Below, in pieces: positions 19,201 to 28,108 of a stretch of DNA of 54,431 nucleotides. Under the pieces are notes generated by a model. It was given only the letters and a program-made list of their open reading frames with translations. It was not told the DNA's origin and searched no databases. Source of the DNA: SAR324 cluster bacterium (GTDB taxonomy: Bacteria > SAR324 > XYD2-FULL-50-16); contig JANQLH010000097.1 in NCBI GenBank assembly GCA_028280735.1, forward strand, positions 1 to 54,431, given 5' to 3'. Position numbers and translations under genes: made by a program. The first letter of the stretch is position 1, and every line of letters starts with the position of its first letter.

Positions 19201-21160
19201 TTTGATGTCCGGCCAGGGAGTTCAAGTAGAGACTTATATCGGTTTCCACAAAAGCATCTTTCGGGATATTTATGAACTTCATATGAAGAACGGTTATCAG
19301 GAAAACGACGATGGGGTGAAAAATATGTGGGTCCTGAAGATCTGATTCCTGACTGGATACCGGAGTTGATTCCAAACTTTGAGTATATCCACGCTGCTCA
19401 CTGAAACCATCCCTGATTGTGATACCGTTTCTTAATTGTAACTGGCGTTGGGCGACAACCTGGAAAAGCGAGCTGAACAACCTGTAATCAAACGAAATTT
19501 TTGAATTTAACAAAAAGGTCATGAGTTTTTGAATCAGCTCCTTTGCGTCCGGCTCTTTGGAAAGGAGAGTGACAATGTCCTGCATCGGAATGACCCGATC
19601 GATGGTTGTTACCCTGGTTACCGGGGATTCTGTTGCAGCTTTGATGATAAATGTAAACAGACGATCCTCACCAATGAAATTAGTTAGTGCCCAGGAGACT
19701 ATATAATTAAGGCCCCACATTCTGATCAGGGATACGAATCCGTCTTTGGTTTTTGTGTTGATGAACTGCTTGAAGTCATCAAGTTTGTTGTTGATAAAAT
19801 GGAAGTGATTCAAAAATTCCTCTGAATTGGGCTTTGCAGCTTTCTCCAACTTATTTCCGGGCGGTTTCATATAGGCCGAACGGATGAAGTTCCCGAGCAA
19901 GATACCGTCTGGTTGGGTGGTGGTATCCAACTTCCTTAGAGAGTCCCGAAATGACTCTCCAAATGTTTTTACCAGTTTTTCCGCCTGGATGTGCTCAAAT
20001 ATGGAATCATGTTTGTCCACTATTTGCAGCATTTGGTCATAATCGTCCGCTTTTCCCAGGGCTTTAAAAAAAAAGTCCTGCACTTGGTCGGAGTTTTTCC
20101 TTAGAGCTTGAAATGCCCCGTCTCTAACCATTTTATCTACAAACCTGGTATGATAACCCAGGATCAGGTTGATTGATTCTTTGGTGCGAAGTCCTGTTTC
20201 TCCTAGCAATTTTATACTGTACAAATGAACTGCCTCCGGAACAATCTCCTTATCAAGTGATGGAAGCTCGGGGAGTTGGTGGGTATTTTGCAGAATGGCT
20301 GTCAATACTTCTGAGGTAGAAGGAAAAGTATCTTGGATCCAGAGAAGTAACTCCTTTTTTAATTTTGCAAAATCGCCATAAAGATAGTTGTCCCCTCCTG
20401 AATACCCTGATTCCTTTAGCCCATCCCAAAATAGTTGGAGATCGCCGGCATCCAAAATTGACTTAAAATCATCCTTTCTAACGGTTTTAAGAGCTTTATT
20501 AATTTCAGTAATTTGCTGGAGAATAGAAACAAAGGTGTTGTTGCTCATTAACAAATGGCGGATTTGCTCATTAGTCTTTTTGATTTGTATCGTTAAAGCA
20601 TTGAATTTTGGAGATTCTATTCCGTCCTTACGCGCATTAAAATCCTTCAATTGATCTAAGAGATCCCTTCCTAGTTGCTCAAATTCTTCGTCTAAAGCAG
20701 GAGACAGGATGTTTTTGACATGATTAAAAACTTTTTGATAAGCATCCGGACCGGATACAGGAATACTTTTGAAAAGCTCAATCAATACGCTGAGGCTGCG
20801 CATGATATCTTGATAATTATCTGCTATCGGGCGGTTCGGGAATAGTTTTAGATTTTCTTCTATTTCCTGGTCCAATAACCATATGACAGCCGAATCCAGA
20901 TCATGATCCAGGATCTTTTCGCAAAACTCACTGTAGAATTCCGAGAGACGATTCTCGTATTTTGTTTGTTTTAATGCCTTTTGTTTTGATAATCCGTAAA
21001 AATTGACAAATTTGCTGTGAAACTGACGTATAAAGTCTTCCAGCGCCTCAAACGTTTTGATCCGGTCTTTATCTTCTCGTTTGTCCAACCCGGCATCTGC
21101 AATGGTATAAAAGGATTTGAGAGCGAATTCCCGGCAAAACTTTTCTATCTTTGTCGACAT
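16208..21160 (-). CDS. Giant PPDK-related protein: unknown N-terminus, PPDK-type ATP-binding and phosphohistidine domains, no PEP barrel
   Basis: This 1650-aa protein has about 1,100 N-terminal residues that I cannot assign; they look helical and cytoplasmic. A pyruvate-phosphate-dikinase ATP-grasp region begins near 1110 (YYGYKSYALQTLAQDGFNVP), with LFLSARSGSYRSMPGILGTV near 1205. The segment ISTFGNVVFGI matches the PPDK y-GDVV-G block, and ELFVVQERQMPLG corresponds to the end of the ATP domain. A swivelling domain follows with H1577 in ITSKIGKSSHASIAAKRDG, the expected phosphohistidine. The protein ends about 73 residues later, without the PEP/pyruvate TIM barrel of PPDK and PEP synthase. 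It may therefore phosphorylate another acceptor, in the manner of rifampin phosphotransferase or glucan water dikinase. The ATG at 21160 has AGGAG upstream. Confidence 0.85.
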   Translation of the reverse strand: MSTKIEKFCREFALKSFYTIADAGLDKREDKDRIKTFEALEDFIRQFHSKFVNFYGLSKQKALKQTKYENRLSEFYSEFCEKILDHDLDSAVIWLLDQEIEENLKLFPNRPIADNYQDIMRSLSVLIELFKSIPVSGPDAYQKVFNHVKNILSPALDEEFEQLGRDLLDQLKDFNARKDGIESPKFNALTIQIKKTNEQIRHLLMSNNTFVSILQQITEINKALKTVRKDDFKSILDAGDLQLFWDGLKESGYSGGDNYLYGDFAKLKKELLLWIQDTFPSTSEVLTAILQNTHQLPELPSLDKEIVPEAVHLYSIKLLGETGLRTKESINLILGYHTRFVDKMVRDGAFQALRKNSDQVQDFFFKALGKADDYDQMLQIVDKHDSIFEHIQAEKLVKTFGESFRDSLRKLDTTTQPDGILLGNFIRSAYMKPPGNKLEKAAKPNSEEFLNHFHFINNKLDDFKQFINTKTKDGFVSLIRMWGLNYIVSWALTNFIGEDRLFTFIIKAATESPVTRVTTIDRVIPMQDIVTLLSKEPDAKELIQKLMTFLLNSKISFDYRLFSSLFQVVAQRQLQLRNGITIRDGFSEQRGYTQSLESTPVSSQESDLQDPHIFHPIVVFLITVLHMKFINIPKDAFVETDISLYLNSLAGHQKTPELGYQMYLAHQLISCIPYIKDFSSQHETIIRKTIADLDEFYKRKNVLFHYHRIKIHRAPSKLDLDFCMEILEGLSTKNPDEVLFNLKRLMKGIGDEAIPDMEEYFSHYRSKIETLGRHLSAFKKCYQNEDWCTIAENQEFTKTVRDLPGIDADSVNDIIGLVKLAFALSNYWTQRINNSFIQEYLSDDEQEVFAKATTQQRLDITRDRREKFENLINRYDQNLEPYQHIFLKRHVIQGDWNFDFFGFWPYYKETKFEAYNTDRKLAELERMLLEDYVEQLSGNRPQIDHISNDSLLHLRALMDCLQRIMVHLVSEGLSPSKYFLDTIDVLGKDQLTISQLHDILGILYHRELSHIDSFIANTFGHFPAQITKALGRENLDFGLEKLTVSNEELLYPLVQETVLGNIIGGIQAIHLLEDHLGKMIRFTSQLKKKDPSKLIFNSDERPPNRLSPVYYGYKSYALQTLAQDGFNVPALVTIPVNYYSDHPEFISNNCHTDYKTHLIRQILELENKTKKKFDFNFSKLNDEQQKIIETSRKDFPETGHAPAQLFLSARSGSYRSMPGILGTVLNIGYKDVLNPNFHFQNKRLDLNTYRMFISTFGNVVFGINETSFSKIVDESKQEIENKFTRKIKWEDLSDDQIINIINGFKHLVESRNKELPEEKQVNIDWNDPLELLAISTLGIWNSWNSSAAERLRNFLDISPDWKTPVTLMEMKQADKNSRSFSAILFSGDPQGKIDKPHGDLLFGRPGEDIASGLASGGEHLENLETKEPGLYAQIAELLEQIKINKGYINVDVEMVGEFDPETEHMELFVVQERQMPLGTRGESEDYRLTPTDIAPVATGKGVNGGVQHGVLLDGISQEYYELRDTVKDVRNKLGLKNEFHGPGIFLLMKYVTPEEALKMNIEGVDGVITSKIGKSSHASIAAKRDGKMFVCEASVTLKDNDWFIGDRKINLGNSNHPDLFTIIGNPKSVSPYSGNIYEGCLPLTRVLKKR

Positions 21161-21319
21161 GAAGTCTCCTGATCATTCCATACTATAGTGAGTTCCGATG
21201 ATATCATTGTTTGCGAGTATACACCTCGGCAATAACTTTTGAAATATCAAGTTTGAGTTTATAACAACCATTGGATAATGAGGAAGACGTTCAACCTTGT
21301 TGCCATGGTTTGCTTATAA

Positions 21320-21323
21320 TTAA
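21320..21323. repeat. TTAA target-site duplication, left side of the IS
   Basis: TTAA here and TTAA at 22649-22652 flank the element exactly outside its inverted repeats, matching the YTAR target preference of the IS5 group. Confidence 0.8.
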
Positions 21324-22648
21324 GGGCACCTTGATTAATTAAATCTGGCGTTGGCCAGCGTGTCATGACTTTGAATACCCATTGCAGTAACAAAGAGTTG
21401 GTCTAGTATTTATAGCATTGGTGATTAAAAACTCCGATTATTAGAGGATATCACCCTCATATTCGGTTTTTAAAGACTCTTATTATACACTACAACTCTT
21501 TATTCTGCTTATCTGGATGAAACGGCAAATATTATATACAAGGTTCATCAGGCCGATTTGATAGATGGCTCTTTTCTTTCCAATAGTGCGAATGAAGATT
21601 GATGACATGGAGTTCTCTATAAAACCAAAAACATGCTCGACACGGGACCGAATCTTGGATTTTTGTCGGTTGTTTTTTATCTGGGTTTCTGTCAATGGGC
21701 GGTTTTTATAACCTTTTTCATTGATATGATCGGCTATGGATTTACTTTTTAACACCGCTTTGATTTCTGGCGTTTGGTAAGCACTATCCGCCCAGATATC
21801 ATCTGTTGTTGCGTTTTTTATGAGAGTCTCAGCTGCTTGACTATCATGAACATTGGCCGTTGTGACCTCATAATCACGAATGAGTTTGTATTTGTTATCT
21901 ATCAAGACATGATCCTTATAACCGTAGTAGTTCTCATGATTCTTTTTTGTCCAACGAGCATCGACGTCTTTTTGCGCCAGTTTGTGAGGATTTTCTTTGA
22001 AGCTCTCAGGGGTATCTCCAGCTTTGATCTGTTTGTTTTCTTCCCTGGTGTTTCTTTGTTTGGGAACTTCGACAATAGTGGCATCAATGATTGATCCATC
22101 GGTTGCTATGAAACCCTGTTCTGTTAAGAACGATTCGAATCGTTCAAACATTTGCACAACAAGTCCCAACTGAGCCAATCGGTTTTCCCGCTTCCAAATA
22201 GTAGTGAAGTCTGGAGCTGTATCATTGGGATTTAGACCGATAAAACGCTGAAAGCTATGTCGGTCAGTTAGTTGAAACTCTGTCTGTTCATTGGAAAGGT
22301 TGAATAGCTTTTTGAGGAAGATACATTTGATGATAATCAAAGGTTTAATGGGTTTACGACCAGCATTTTTAGGATTTTTCTCTGTCGGTCCATCTTGAAC
22401 TGGAAATGCTTGTTGGTAGATATCTTCAAACATAGAAAAATCGATTAAGTTGTTGATTTCTTCTAAAGGATCTCCCAGTTGGGATAGTTTTTCATATTTG
22501 TCTGCGATGTCGAAAAATCCAAGCTGCATAGTCACCTTTGTATCATTCTGTTTTTATTCGGTTTGTGATATATTATCATAACAATTCCGGCACGTTGAGC
22601 CAAGTATTTTTCTCATTATTTCAGTATATTAAAATAATCAAAGTGCCT
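21324..22648 (-). mobile_element. Complete IS5-group insertion sequence (1325 bp)
   Basis: The element carries one transposase gene and has imperfect terminal inverted repeats. The left end is GGGCACCTTGATTAATT (21324-21340). The complement of the right end (22632-22648) reads AGGCACTTTGATTATTT, 14 of 17 identical. TTAA is duplicated on both sides. It lies in the space upstream of the giant PPDK-like gene, about 160 bp from that gene's start, and upstream of the amino acid ABC operon. The intact frame and clean target duplication suggest a fairly recent insertion. Confidence 0.85.
21483..22529 (-). CDS. IS5-group DDE transposase
   Basis: This 348-aa transposase has the IS5-group DDE triad. 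D149 is in DGSIIDATIVEVP, D248 in DDIWADSAYQTP, and E298 in RSRVEHVFGFIE, with the usual R and K/E spacing of the YREK-type region. The N-terminal part, with KPLIIIKCIFLKKLFNLSNE, matches the family's DUF772-like helical domain. The ATG at 22529 follows AAAGG; a GTG six bases upstream is also in frame. No frameshift or premature stop is present, so the enzyme should be functional. Confidence 0.93.
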   Translation of the reverse strand: MQLGFFDIADKYEKLSQLGDPLEEINNLIDFSMFEDIYQQAFPVQDGPTEKNPKNAGRKPIKPLIIIKCIFLKKLFNLSNEQTEFQLTDRHSFQRFIGLNPNDTAPDFTTIWKRENRLAQLGLVVQMFERFESFLTEQGFIATDGSIIDATIVEVPKQRNTREENKQIKAGDTPESFKENPHKLAQKDVDARWTKKNHENYYGYKDHVLIDNKYKLIRDYEVTTANVHDSQAAETLIKNATTDDIWADSAYQTPEIKAVLKSKSIADHINEKGYKNRPLTETQIKNNRQKSKIRSRVEHVFGFIENSMSSIFIRTIGKKRAIYQIGLMNLVYNICRFIQISRIKSCSV

Positions 22649-23027
22649 TTAAGATATCAATTTTCACTGGTTTTGTTTTTCGTGTTGTTACAATTGGAAT
22701 TTTAAAACGTCGAATCAGCTGTAATTTAAAGCTTTATCAATCAGAATTAAAATATTTGGAAACCAATTTTAACTAAGTTTTGGTTGTAGTCTGAAGCGGA
22801 TTTTGTTACTTATTACATTTCTCAGTAAATGGAGGAGTTTAACGGTCGCGTTGGATTTCCTAAGGAACAGATCGTGATGCAATTCTTAAGGATTTAAGGG
22901 CCATTGCATTTGATAAAATCAAATCTGTTATAAACTGAATTTTTGAGAGAAAGAACCATCATCCATTTGCAGATACTCTGTATTCCTGATGCTTGGTTAT
23001 TTAAAGTTATTAAAAAAGGAGGATTGA
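22649..23027. other. Intergenic region upstream of the amino acid ABC operon
   Basis: This 379-bp AT-rich stretch lies between the IS end and the binding-protein gene. It holds a 22-codon frame at about 22830 with no support. The ribosome site AAAAAAGGAGG sits just before 23028. I see no clear promoter. Confidence 0.4.
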
Positions 23028-23870
23028 ATGAAAAAAGTTTTATTGGGTCTATTGGCTTTTACTCTTATCTTTGCCCTTAGTTCTTGTCAGCAGAGTCAGC
23101 AGGATCAAAGTGCCCAAACAGCACAGCAACCTGTTTCAGAAGATGTGATAAATACTGTCTTGAAGCGGGGTAAGTTGCTGGTTGGACTGGAAGCAGGGTA
23201 TATGCCCTTTGAAATGAGAGACAAGGAAGGGAACATTATCGGTTTTGACGTAGATATGACAACTGCAATGGCAAAAGCCATGGGCGTTGAAGTTGAGTAC
23301 GTTAATACAAATTGGGATGGTATTATTCCGGCACTGATGACGAGAAAATTCGACATTATAGCTTCCGGTATGACGGTAACCCAAGGTCGAAATCTGAAGA
23401 TCAACTTTGCAAATCCATATATTACCGTTGGACAATCCATACTATTGAATAAAAAACATGAAGGAAAAATCACTTCTTACGAGCAATTAAACAATCCTAG
23501 GTATACTGTTGCTTCCAAACTCGGAACCACAGGAGAGCAGGCTGTTAAAAGAATGATTCCTCGGGCCAAGTATTTAAGCTATGAAACAGAACAGGAAGGG
23601 TCACTGGAAGTAATTAACGGTCGTATTGACGCTTTTATCTATGACCTGCCCTTTAATGCCATCTTGGCGAGCAGCAAAGGCAAAGGCAGAATTGTTCACC
23701 TTGACACTCCTTTCACATTTGAGCCACTTGGTTGGGCCATTCGCAAAGGTGATCCGGATTTCATCAACTGGCTGAATAACTTCTTATACCAGGTTAAGAA
23801 TGACGGAACCTACGATGAGATTTATGCCAAATGGTTCAAGGACTCCAGCTGGTTAGAAAAGGTTCAATAA
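23028..23870 (+). CDS. Amino acid ABC transporter substrate-binding lipoprotein
   Basis: This 280-aa family 3 solute-binding protein has a lipoprotein signal with lipobox FALSSC (C20) and a Gln/Ser-rich linker. The mature part shows LVGLEAGYMPFEMRDKEGN, IGFDVDMTTAMAKAMG and WDGIIPALMTRKFDII, the usual polar amino acid binding pattern. KLGTTGEQAVKRM and YDEIYAKWFKDSSW close it. It delivers substrate to the permease encoded 258 bp downstream. The exact amino acid is not determinable. It has a strong ribosome site and is followed by a GC hairpin that may set its higher expression relative to the permease. Confidence 0.95.
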   Translation: MKKVLLGLLAFTLIFALSSCQQSQQDQSAQTAQQPVSEDVINTVLKRGKLLVGLEAGYMPFEMRDKEGNIIGFDVDMTTAMAKAMGVEVEYVNTNWDGIIPALMTRKFDIIASGMTVTQGRNLKINFANPYITVGQSILLNKKHEGKITSYEQLNNPRYTVASKLGTTGEQAVKRMIPRAKYLSYETEQEGSLEVINGRIDAFIYDLPFNAILASSKGKGRIVHLDTPFTFEPLGWAIRKGDPDFINWLNNFLYQVKNDGTYDEIYAKWFKDSSWLEKVQ

Positions 23871-23880
23871 TATCATGACG

Positions 23881-23897
23881 GGCGGGGCTTTCCCGCC
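23881..23897 (+). terminator. GC-rich hairpin after the binding-protein gene
   Basis: GGCGGG (23881-23886) pairs with CCCGCC (23892-23897) around a five-base loop, 10 bp after the stop. No long T-run follows. It probably stabilises the binding-protein mRNA or attenuates transcription into the permease and ATPase genes. Confidence 0.55.
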
Positions 23898-24128
23898 TTC
23901 AATGCTGGATTAGAGATTGCTGTAAATTCTACTATTTCAGGATTTATTGTTGAAGTTTACTCGTTGGCTATCCAGCCTGAATTTAGGAATAGGTGGCTTC
24001 GACCTGCTTCTAAATTTGGTCTCTACGGTTTTGGATAACCGGATTGCTAATGCACTATAGGTGTTTTTTCCGCTATCGGTTGGCGATGCTACCTGGTGGT
24101 TAAATGTATGAGGTAAATAAAAATTGTT

Positions 24129-25094
24129 ATGGCTTCCGAACTGGCAAAAAAGGTCTTCTGGTATATCTGTTTGATTCTGGTACTCAGTGGCATCGTATGG
24201 AAACTAGTTGATCTGACAAACAGCATTCCAGGTTACAAATGGTACTGGAACCGAGTTCCAACCAATTTCTTTTTTAAAGGGGATATTGATCAATATGCAG
24301 TAAAAAACGGTGCAGTACAATTCATTAAAGAAGATGGTGAAATGGCAGTTATCACCTTATCGTATGATGATGGCGACGTTTCAGAGGTTGAAGTTTTAAA
24401 AAAGACCTTATTGGTTAGTGAAGGGAACAGAATTAACGAAGATAGTAAATTAGGGCACATTTCGGTCTGGCAAAAGGGGATATTGATAAAAGGTTTAATA
24501 ACCACTCTTGAGATATCCGTTTACGCAACCTTTTTAGGGTTGATTATTGGTCTTTTTGCCGGTCTGGGAAGAATTTCTAATAATCCCCTGGCAAAAGGTC
24601 TCTCTACTGTTTACGTCGAGATTATTCGCGGAACTCCATTGCTGGTGCAGATTTTTGTCTTTTACTTTTTTCTGGGAACGGTCCTGCAATTTGATCGAAT
24701 GTCGGCCGGTGTCATGGCATTGGCTGTTTTTACCGGGGCTTACGTTGCCGAAATAGTAAGGGCAGGAATTCAATCCATTCACACGGGTCAAATGGAAGCG
24801 GCACGCTCTTTGGGGATGAACTACTTTCAGGCAATGGGGTATATCATTCTCCCACAGGCATTTAAACGAATTCTTCCTCCACTCGCAGGGCAGTTCATTT
24901 CACTTATCAAAGATTCATCACTTGTTTCGATCATTGCCATTACCGATTTAACCAAGGCAGGACGGGAAATTATAACATCGACGTTCGCGACCTTTGAAAT
25001 CTGGTTCACCGTTGCTGCTCTTTACCTGGTTTTGACTTTTTCGTTGTCAATGATTGTTCGTTATATTGAAAGGAGATTTGCCGTCAGTGATTAA
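24129..25094 (+). CDS. Amino acid ABC transporter permease with N-terminal periplasmic insert
   Basis: This 321-aa HisM/GlnP-type permease is longer than most single-domain members. One membrane helix at about 8-28 is followed by some 85 hydrophilic residues (about 30-115), then the usual five-helix core starting [18 protein letters not shown]. The EAA motif that contacts the ATPase is [20 protein letters not shown] near 222. [15 protein letters not shown] and [17 protein letters not shown] are also family signatures. Its 3' end overlaps the ATPase gene by 8 bp. The ribosome site is weak. The extra segment is probably extracytoplasmic and of unknown function. Confidence 0.93.
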   Translation: MASELAKKVFWYICLILVLSGIVWKLVDLTNSIPGYKWYWNRVPTNFFFKGDIDQYAVKNGAVQFIKEDGEMAVITLSYDDGDVSEVEVLKKTLLVSEGNRINEDSKLGHISVWQKGILIKGLITTLEISVYATFLGLIIGLFAGLGRISNNPLAKGLSTVYVEIIRGTPLLVQIFVFYFFLGTVLQFDRMSAGVMALAVFTGAYVAEIVRAGIQSIHTGQMEAARSLGMNYFQAMGYIILPQAFKRILPPLAGQFISLIKDSSLVSIIAITDLTKAGREIITSTFATFEIWFTVAALYLVLTFSLSMIVRYIERRFAVSD

Positions 25095-25821
25095 ACTAGA
25101 AAACCTAAACAAAACATTTATTGTCGGGGCACACATCGTAAAAGCTGTTGACAACGTCTCTTACCAGGTTGAAAAGGGTGAGGTGGTGGTTGTTTGCGGA
25201 CCTTCCGGTTCAGGCAAATCTACCCTGCTACGATGCATTAACCAGCTTGAGACTATGGATTCAGGGAATATTTTCATTGATGGTGTCGATATTAAGGGTA
25301 AAGGCGTCAATATTAATAAAGTAAGGGCGGAAGTAGGGATGGTTTTTCAGTCGTTTAATCTTTTCCCTCATAAATCTGTCAGGGAAAATATCAACCTTGC
25401 CCAGCAAAAAGTTCGCAAACGGTCTGTCGATGAAGCCAACCTGAAAACCAATGAACTGCTGAAAAAAGTTGGGATTAGTGAAAAGTCCGAAGTGTATCCT
25501 TCGCAATTGTCCGGTGGACAGCAGCAGAGAGTCGCAATTGCCCGGGCCCTGGCAATGGATCCTAAAATCATGCTCTTCGATGAACCAACCTCTGCCCTTG
25601 ACCCGGAGATGGTCGGTGAAGTGCTAGACGTTATGAAAACGCTCGCCAAAGAAGGAATGACCATGGTTGTTGTTTCTCACGAAATGGGTTTTGCAAGAGA
25701 AGTTGGCGACAAGGTTGTAATGATGGATGAAGGAAAGATAATCGAGGTAGGCACCCCGGAACATTTTTTTGAAAATCCAAAAGAAGAACGAACAAAACTG
25801 TTCCTCTCCCAGATATTATAG
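25087..25821 (+). CDS. Amino acid ABC transporter ATP-binding protein (GlnQ-like)
   Basis: This 244-aa ABC ATPase has Walker [10 protein letters not shown] at about 38-46, Q-loop [10 protein letters not shown], signature [16 protein letters not shown], Walker [15 protein letters not shown] and the H-loop [12 protein letters not shown]. These are typical of the polar amino acid subfamily. The start is read as GTG 25087, with AGGAGA at 25071-25076. Upstream in-frame TTG codons give non-family residues. It overlaps the permease end by 8 bp and is followed by a terminator-like hairpin. Confidence 0.95.
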   Translation: MIKLENLNKTFIVGAHIVKAVDNVSYQVEKGEVVVVCGPSGSGKSTLLRCINQLETMDSGNIFIDGVDIKGKGVNINKVRAEVGMVFQSFNLFPHKSVRENINLAQQKVRKRSVDEANLKTNELLKKVGISEKSEVYPSQLSGGQQQRVAIARALAMDPKIMLFDEPTSALDPEMVGEVLDVMKTLAKEGMTMVVVSHEMGFAREVGDKVVMMDEGKIIEVGTPEHFFENPKEERTKLFLSQIL

Positions 25822-25837
25822 AGCTCTTCCCAATTTT

Positions 25838-25866
25838 TGAGGCATGGTATCAAACGGCATGCCTCA
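25838..25866 (+). terminator. Hairpin after the amino acid ABC operon
   Basis: TGAGGCATG (25838-25846) is perfectly complementary to CATGCCTCA (25858-25866), with an 11-base loop and a pyrimidine-rich tract ending CCTTTT just after. It is the likely end of the three-gene operon. Confidence 0.6.
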
Positions 25867-26154
25867 TTCCTCCCCCTTTTGTCAAATCACTTTACATATT
25901 CTTTTTCCGGACTGATTTGCAATCATGTTCGGTTATTATTGAAGTAGTTTTTCAGGAAGCCCTGTTTTAAAATAGGACTACATCTATTTTATTAAAAGAT
26001 TTCCGAATATTGTAAGGCGTTCCCGTTTTTCCGGCTTGCATAAACCTGGTTTAACGGATTGTGAAATGCCGATGCAATAGTCTATCAGGATTTTTTGTTA
26101 CAATACTAACGCCGAAGCGAAACAAGTTTTGGAAAGATTTTTCGAAGGAGAATT
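25867..26154. other. Intergenic region before the YkgJ-type gene
   Basis: Together with the terminator this forms a 333-bp non-coding gap. It is AT-rich, and I see no reliable promoter. The only clear signal is AAGGAG at 26145-26150 before a GTG start. Confidence 0.35.
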
Positions 26155-26841
26155 GTGAACTTAGAACGACGTAAAGAAGTTTTAAATAAAATCTATCAGA
26201 TTTATGATGATTTTATTAAAGATTATGAGCTTGCCTGCAAAAAAAGCTGCTCGGGTTGCTGTACAAGAAATGTCACCATGACAAGTCTGGAAGCCTATGG
26301 AATTATTGAATATTTAAGGAAAAATAACAGGCTGGAGATCATAGACAGGTTGAAAGCCGAAAAAGATAAAAAGCGATTTCAACCGAAGGTGACCATTAAC
26401 AGGCTGGCGGATATATATGCAAACGATGAACCGGTGCCTGTGGAAGGAGATTCGGATCCCTTTTGGGGAAGCTGTCCGATTCTGGAAAATGATATCTGTC
26501 CGATTTATGAAGTGAGACCTTTCGAATGCCGGAGCATGTGCTCCAAAGAATACTGCGAGGAAGACGGTTTCGCCGACATGGATCCCTTTGTCTTATCCGT
26601 CAACAACCTCTTCAAACAATACATCGAACACATCGATATTTTCGGCGTCTCAGGAAACCTTACTGATTTAATAATCTATCTGGAAGAAAACGATAACAAG
26701 GAAATCTTAAGAGGAAGTGAGGAGGTCATTCACCCGAGGCTAATCAATAATCATCCGGCAAAAGTTTTAACCGTCCCGCCCGAGCATCAGGACAAGATCA
26801 AGCCGATCTATGAGAAACTATTTAAAATCGAATTGAAATAA
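26155..26841 (+). CDS. YkgJ-family cysteine-cluster protein
   Basis: This 228-aa protein has the YkgJ-type metal-binding pattern: C28-x3-C-x2-CC in CKKSCSGCC near the N-terminus, then CPILENDICPIYEVRPFECR followed by MCSKEYC in the middle. The family (CxxCxxCC, formerly UPF0153) is thought to bind zinc or an iron-sulfur cluster; its function is unsettled. The protein starts at GTG 26155, with AAGGAG only four bases upstream. It is convergent with the porin gene and shares a bidirectional terminator with it. A second, different YkgJ-type protein is encoded at 29079-29768. Confidence 0.85.
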   Translation: MNLERRKEVLNKIYQIYDDFIKDYELACKKSCSGCCTRNVTMTSLEAYGIIEYLRKNNRLEIIDRLKAEKDKKRFQPKVTINRLADIYANDEPVPVEGDSDPFWGSCPILENDICPIYEVRPFECRSMCSKEYCEEDGFADMDPFVLSVNNLFKQYIEHIDIFGVSGNLTDLIIYLEENDNKEILRGSEEVIHPRLINNHPAKVLTVPPEHQDKIKPIYEKLFKIELK

Positions 26842-26872
26842 GCAATACTGCAAAAGTTAGGTAAATACTGGC

Positions 26873-26911
26873 AAAAAAAAGCCATTGCAAGGTCACCCTT
26901 ACAATGGCTTT
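26873..26911 (-). terminator. Bidirectional rho-independent terminator between YkgJ and porin genes
   Basis: AAAGCCATTG (26878-26887) pairs with CAATGGCTTT (26902-26911). On the minus strand the stem is followed by a run of eight T (plus A-tract 26873-26880), a strong terminator for the porin. On the plus strand a weaker T-rich tail follows. Confidence 0.85.
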
Positions 26912-26939
26912 CGAAACTTATTTTTCTAAGAAGTTTATC

Positions 26940-28016
26940 TTAGAAACTTACTTTCATACTGTAACCAATTTTGCTATCTTCATCAGCATCATCAGCATCT
27001 TCTTCTTTCCAGGTTGATGACCAGTATGTGAAATAGTGGCTAGCTCCACCTGTAGCAAGCATGAAACTCAAATGAAGATCTGATCCAGCATAATTTGTTT
27101 CATCCTGGTCTTGTGTCTTCATTCCGTATCCAGCTGTTAAACCTTGAGTATCACTCAAAGCCATATCAAAAACCAGCTCCATCCAGGCCTTTTTGAGGTC
27201 TTCGTTGCCATCACCACCATAAGTAGTATTCTGGCTTGCATAATTAAATACAAATGCCATGTTACCGAGTGAGTATTGAACGGCAAGAGCAATTTCTGAA
27301 ACGCTAGCACCATCCCATTTTGAGTCTTCTTTCACATGGTCGCCGTTCTCTTCATCTCTTGTGAATCCAGCAGCAACATACTCAACTGCGAGAGCCAAAT
27401 CACCAAAAGATTTATCAAACGTAACTCCATATGCGGTAGAAGCTACCTGACCATCATTAGAAGCGTCATAATCTGTACTAGTTATGTCTGCTTCACCTTT
27501 TTGAACTTGGTTCATACCAATGAAAAGATCAAGTCCAACGTCTGTCAAACTAAGCATTAACCAACCTTGCTCGTTTGGTACATCATCATCACCGCCACCA
27601 AAACCGCCAGCACCGTATGATTCGTCAATATCTGCAACGTACTCCCAACCTTTGCCAACTCCTACTGGGTCAAATTCACCAAATGAGATCGCCATAGTGT
27701 CGTTAGACATCTTAACATAAACATCATCAATTACTATTTTCTGATCTTCCGGATCCGGCTTGGAACTGAAATCAAAATCAAGATATGCTGTACCAGTCCA
27801 GGTGTCACCTGCTACTGCTGCTGTCAGGTCCAAGTCACCTGTTGCATACATATCCATTTCAACTTTAGCATCGCCAGTACCATCTTTATCAGATGTTTGC
27901 TGCAGAGTAGCCGTAGCGTTACCAGACCAGGTTAAAGTCGCTTCAGCCGAAGCACTAGCTGAGAACGCACCGATCATTGCGATTGTCAGACAACCTGTCA
28001 ATAATTTCTTAAGCAT
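26940..28016 (-). CDS. Outer-membrane porin-like beta-barrel protein
   Basis: This 358-aa exported protein has a Sec signal peptide (Lys-Lys, hydrophobic core, ASASAEA cleavage near residue 24). The mature part alternates short polar/hydrophobic strands with acidic, Gly- and Asp-rich loops and ends in KVSF, the terminal aromatic expected for insertion by BAM. No close specific family is recognised; it resembles general Gram-negative porins. The acidic loops suggest a saline habitat or cation preference, which is inference. AAGGAG lies a few bases before the ATG, and a strong terminator follows. About 1 kb of non-coding DNA precedes it, which may hold complex regulation. Confidence 0.82.
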   Translation of the reverse strand: MLKKLLTGCLTIAMIGAFSASASAEATLTWSGNATATLQQTSDKDGTGDAKVEMDMYATGDLDLTAAVAGDTWTGTAYLDFDFSSKPDPEDQKIVIDDVYVKMSNDTMAISFGEFDPVGVGKGWEYVADIDESYGAGGFGGGDDDVPNEQGWLMLSLTDVGLDLFIGMNQVQKGEADITSTDYDASNDGQVASTAYGVTFDKSFGDLALAVEYVAAGFTRDEENGDHVKEDSKWDGASVSEIALAVQYSLGNMAFVFNYASQNTTYGGDGNEDLKKAWMELVFDMALSDTQGLTAGYGMKTQDQDETNYAGSDLHLSFMLATGGASHYFTYWSSTWKEEDADDADEDSKIGYSMKVSF

Positions 28017-28108
28017 TTTAACTCCTTTTAAAGAAATTATGTTTAGTTTTTATAAAAACTAACCTTGCCTCTAAGCATGACCAAAGAGACATTTTTAAAA
28101 AATCCCCC

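Noticed and set aside
22830-22898. 22-codon frame starting MEEFNGRVGF upstream of the amino acid ABC operon
   Set aside because: Too short, without conserved context or a convincing leader-peptide arrangement.
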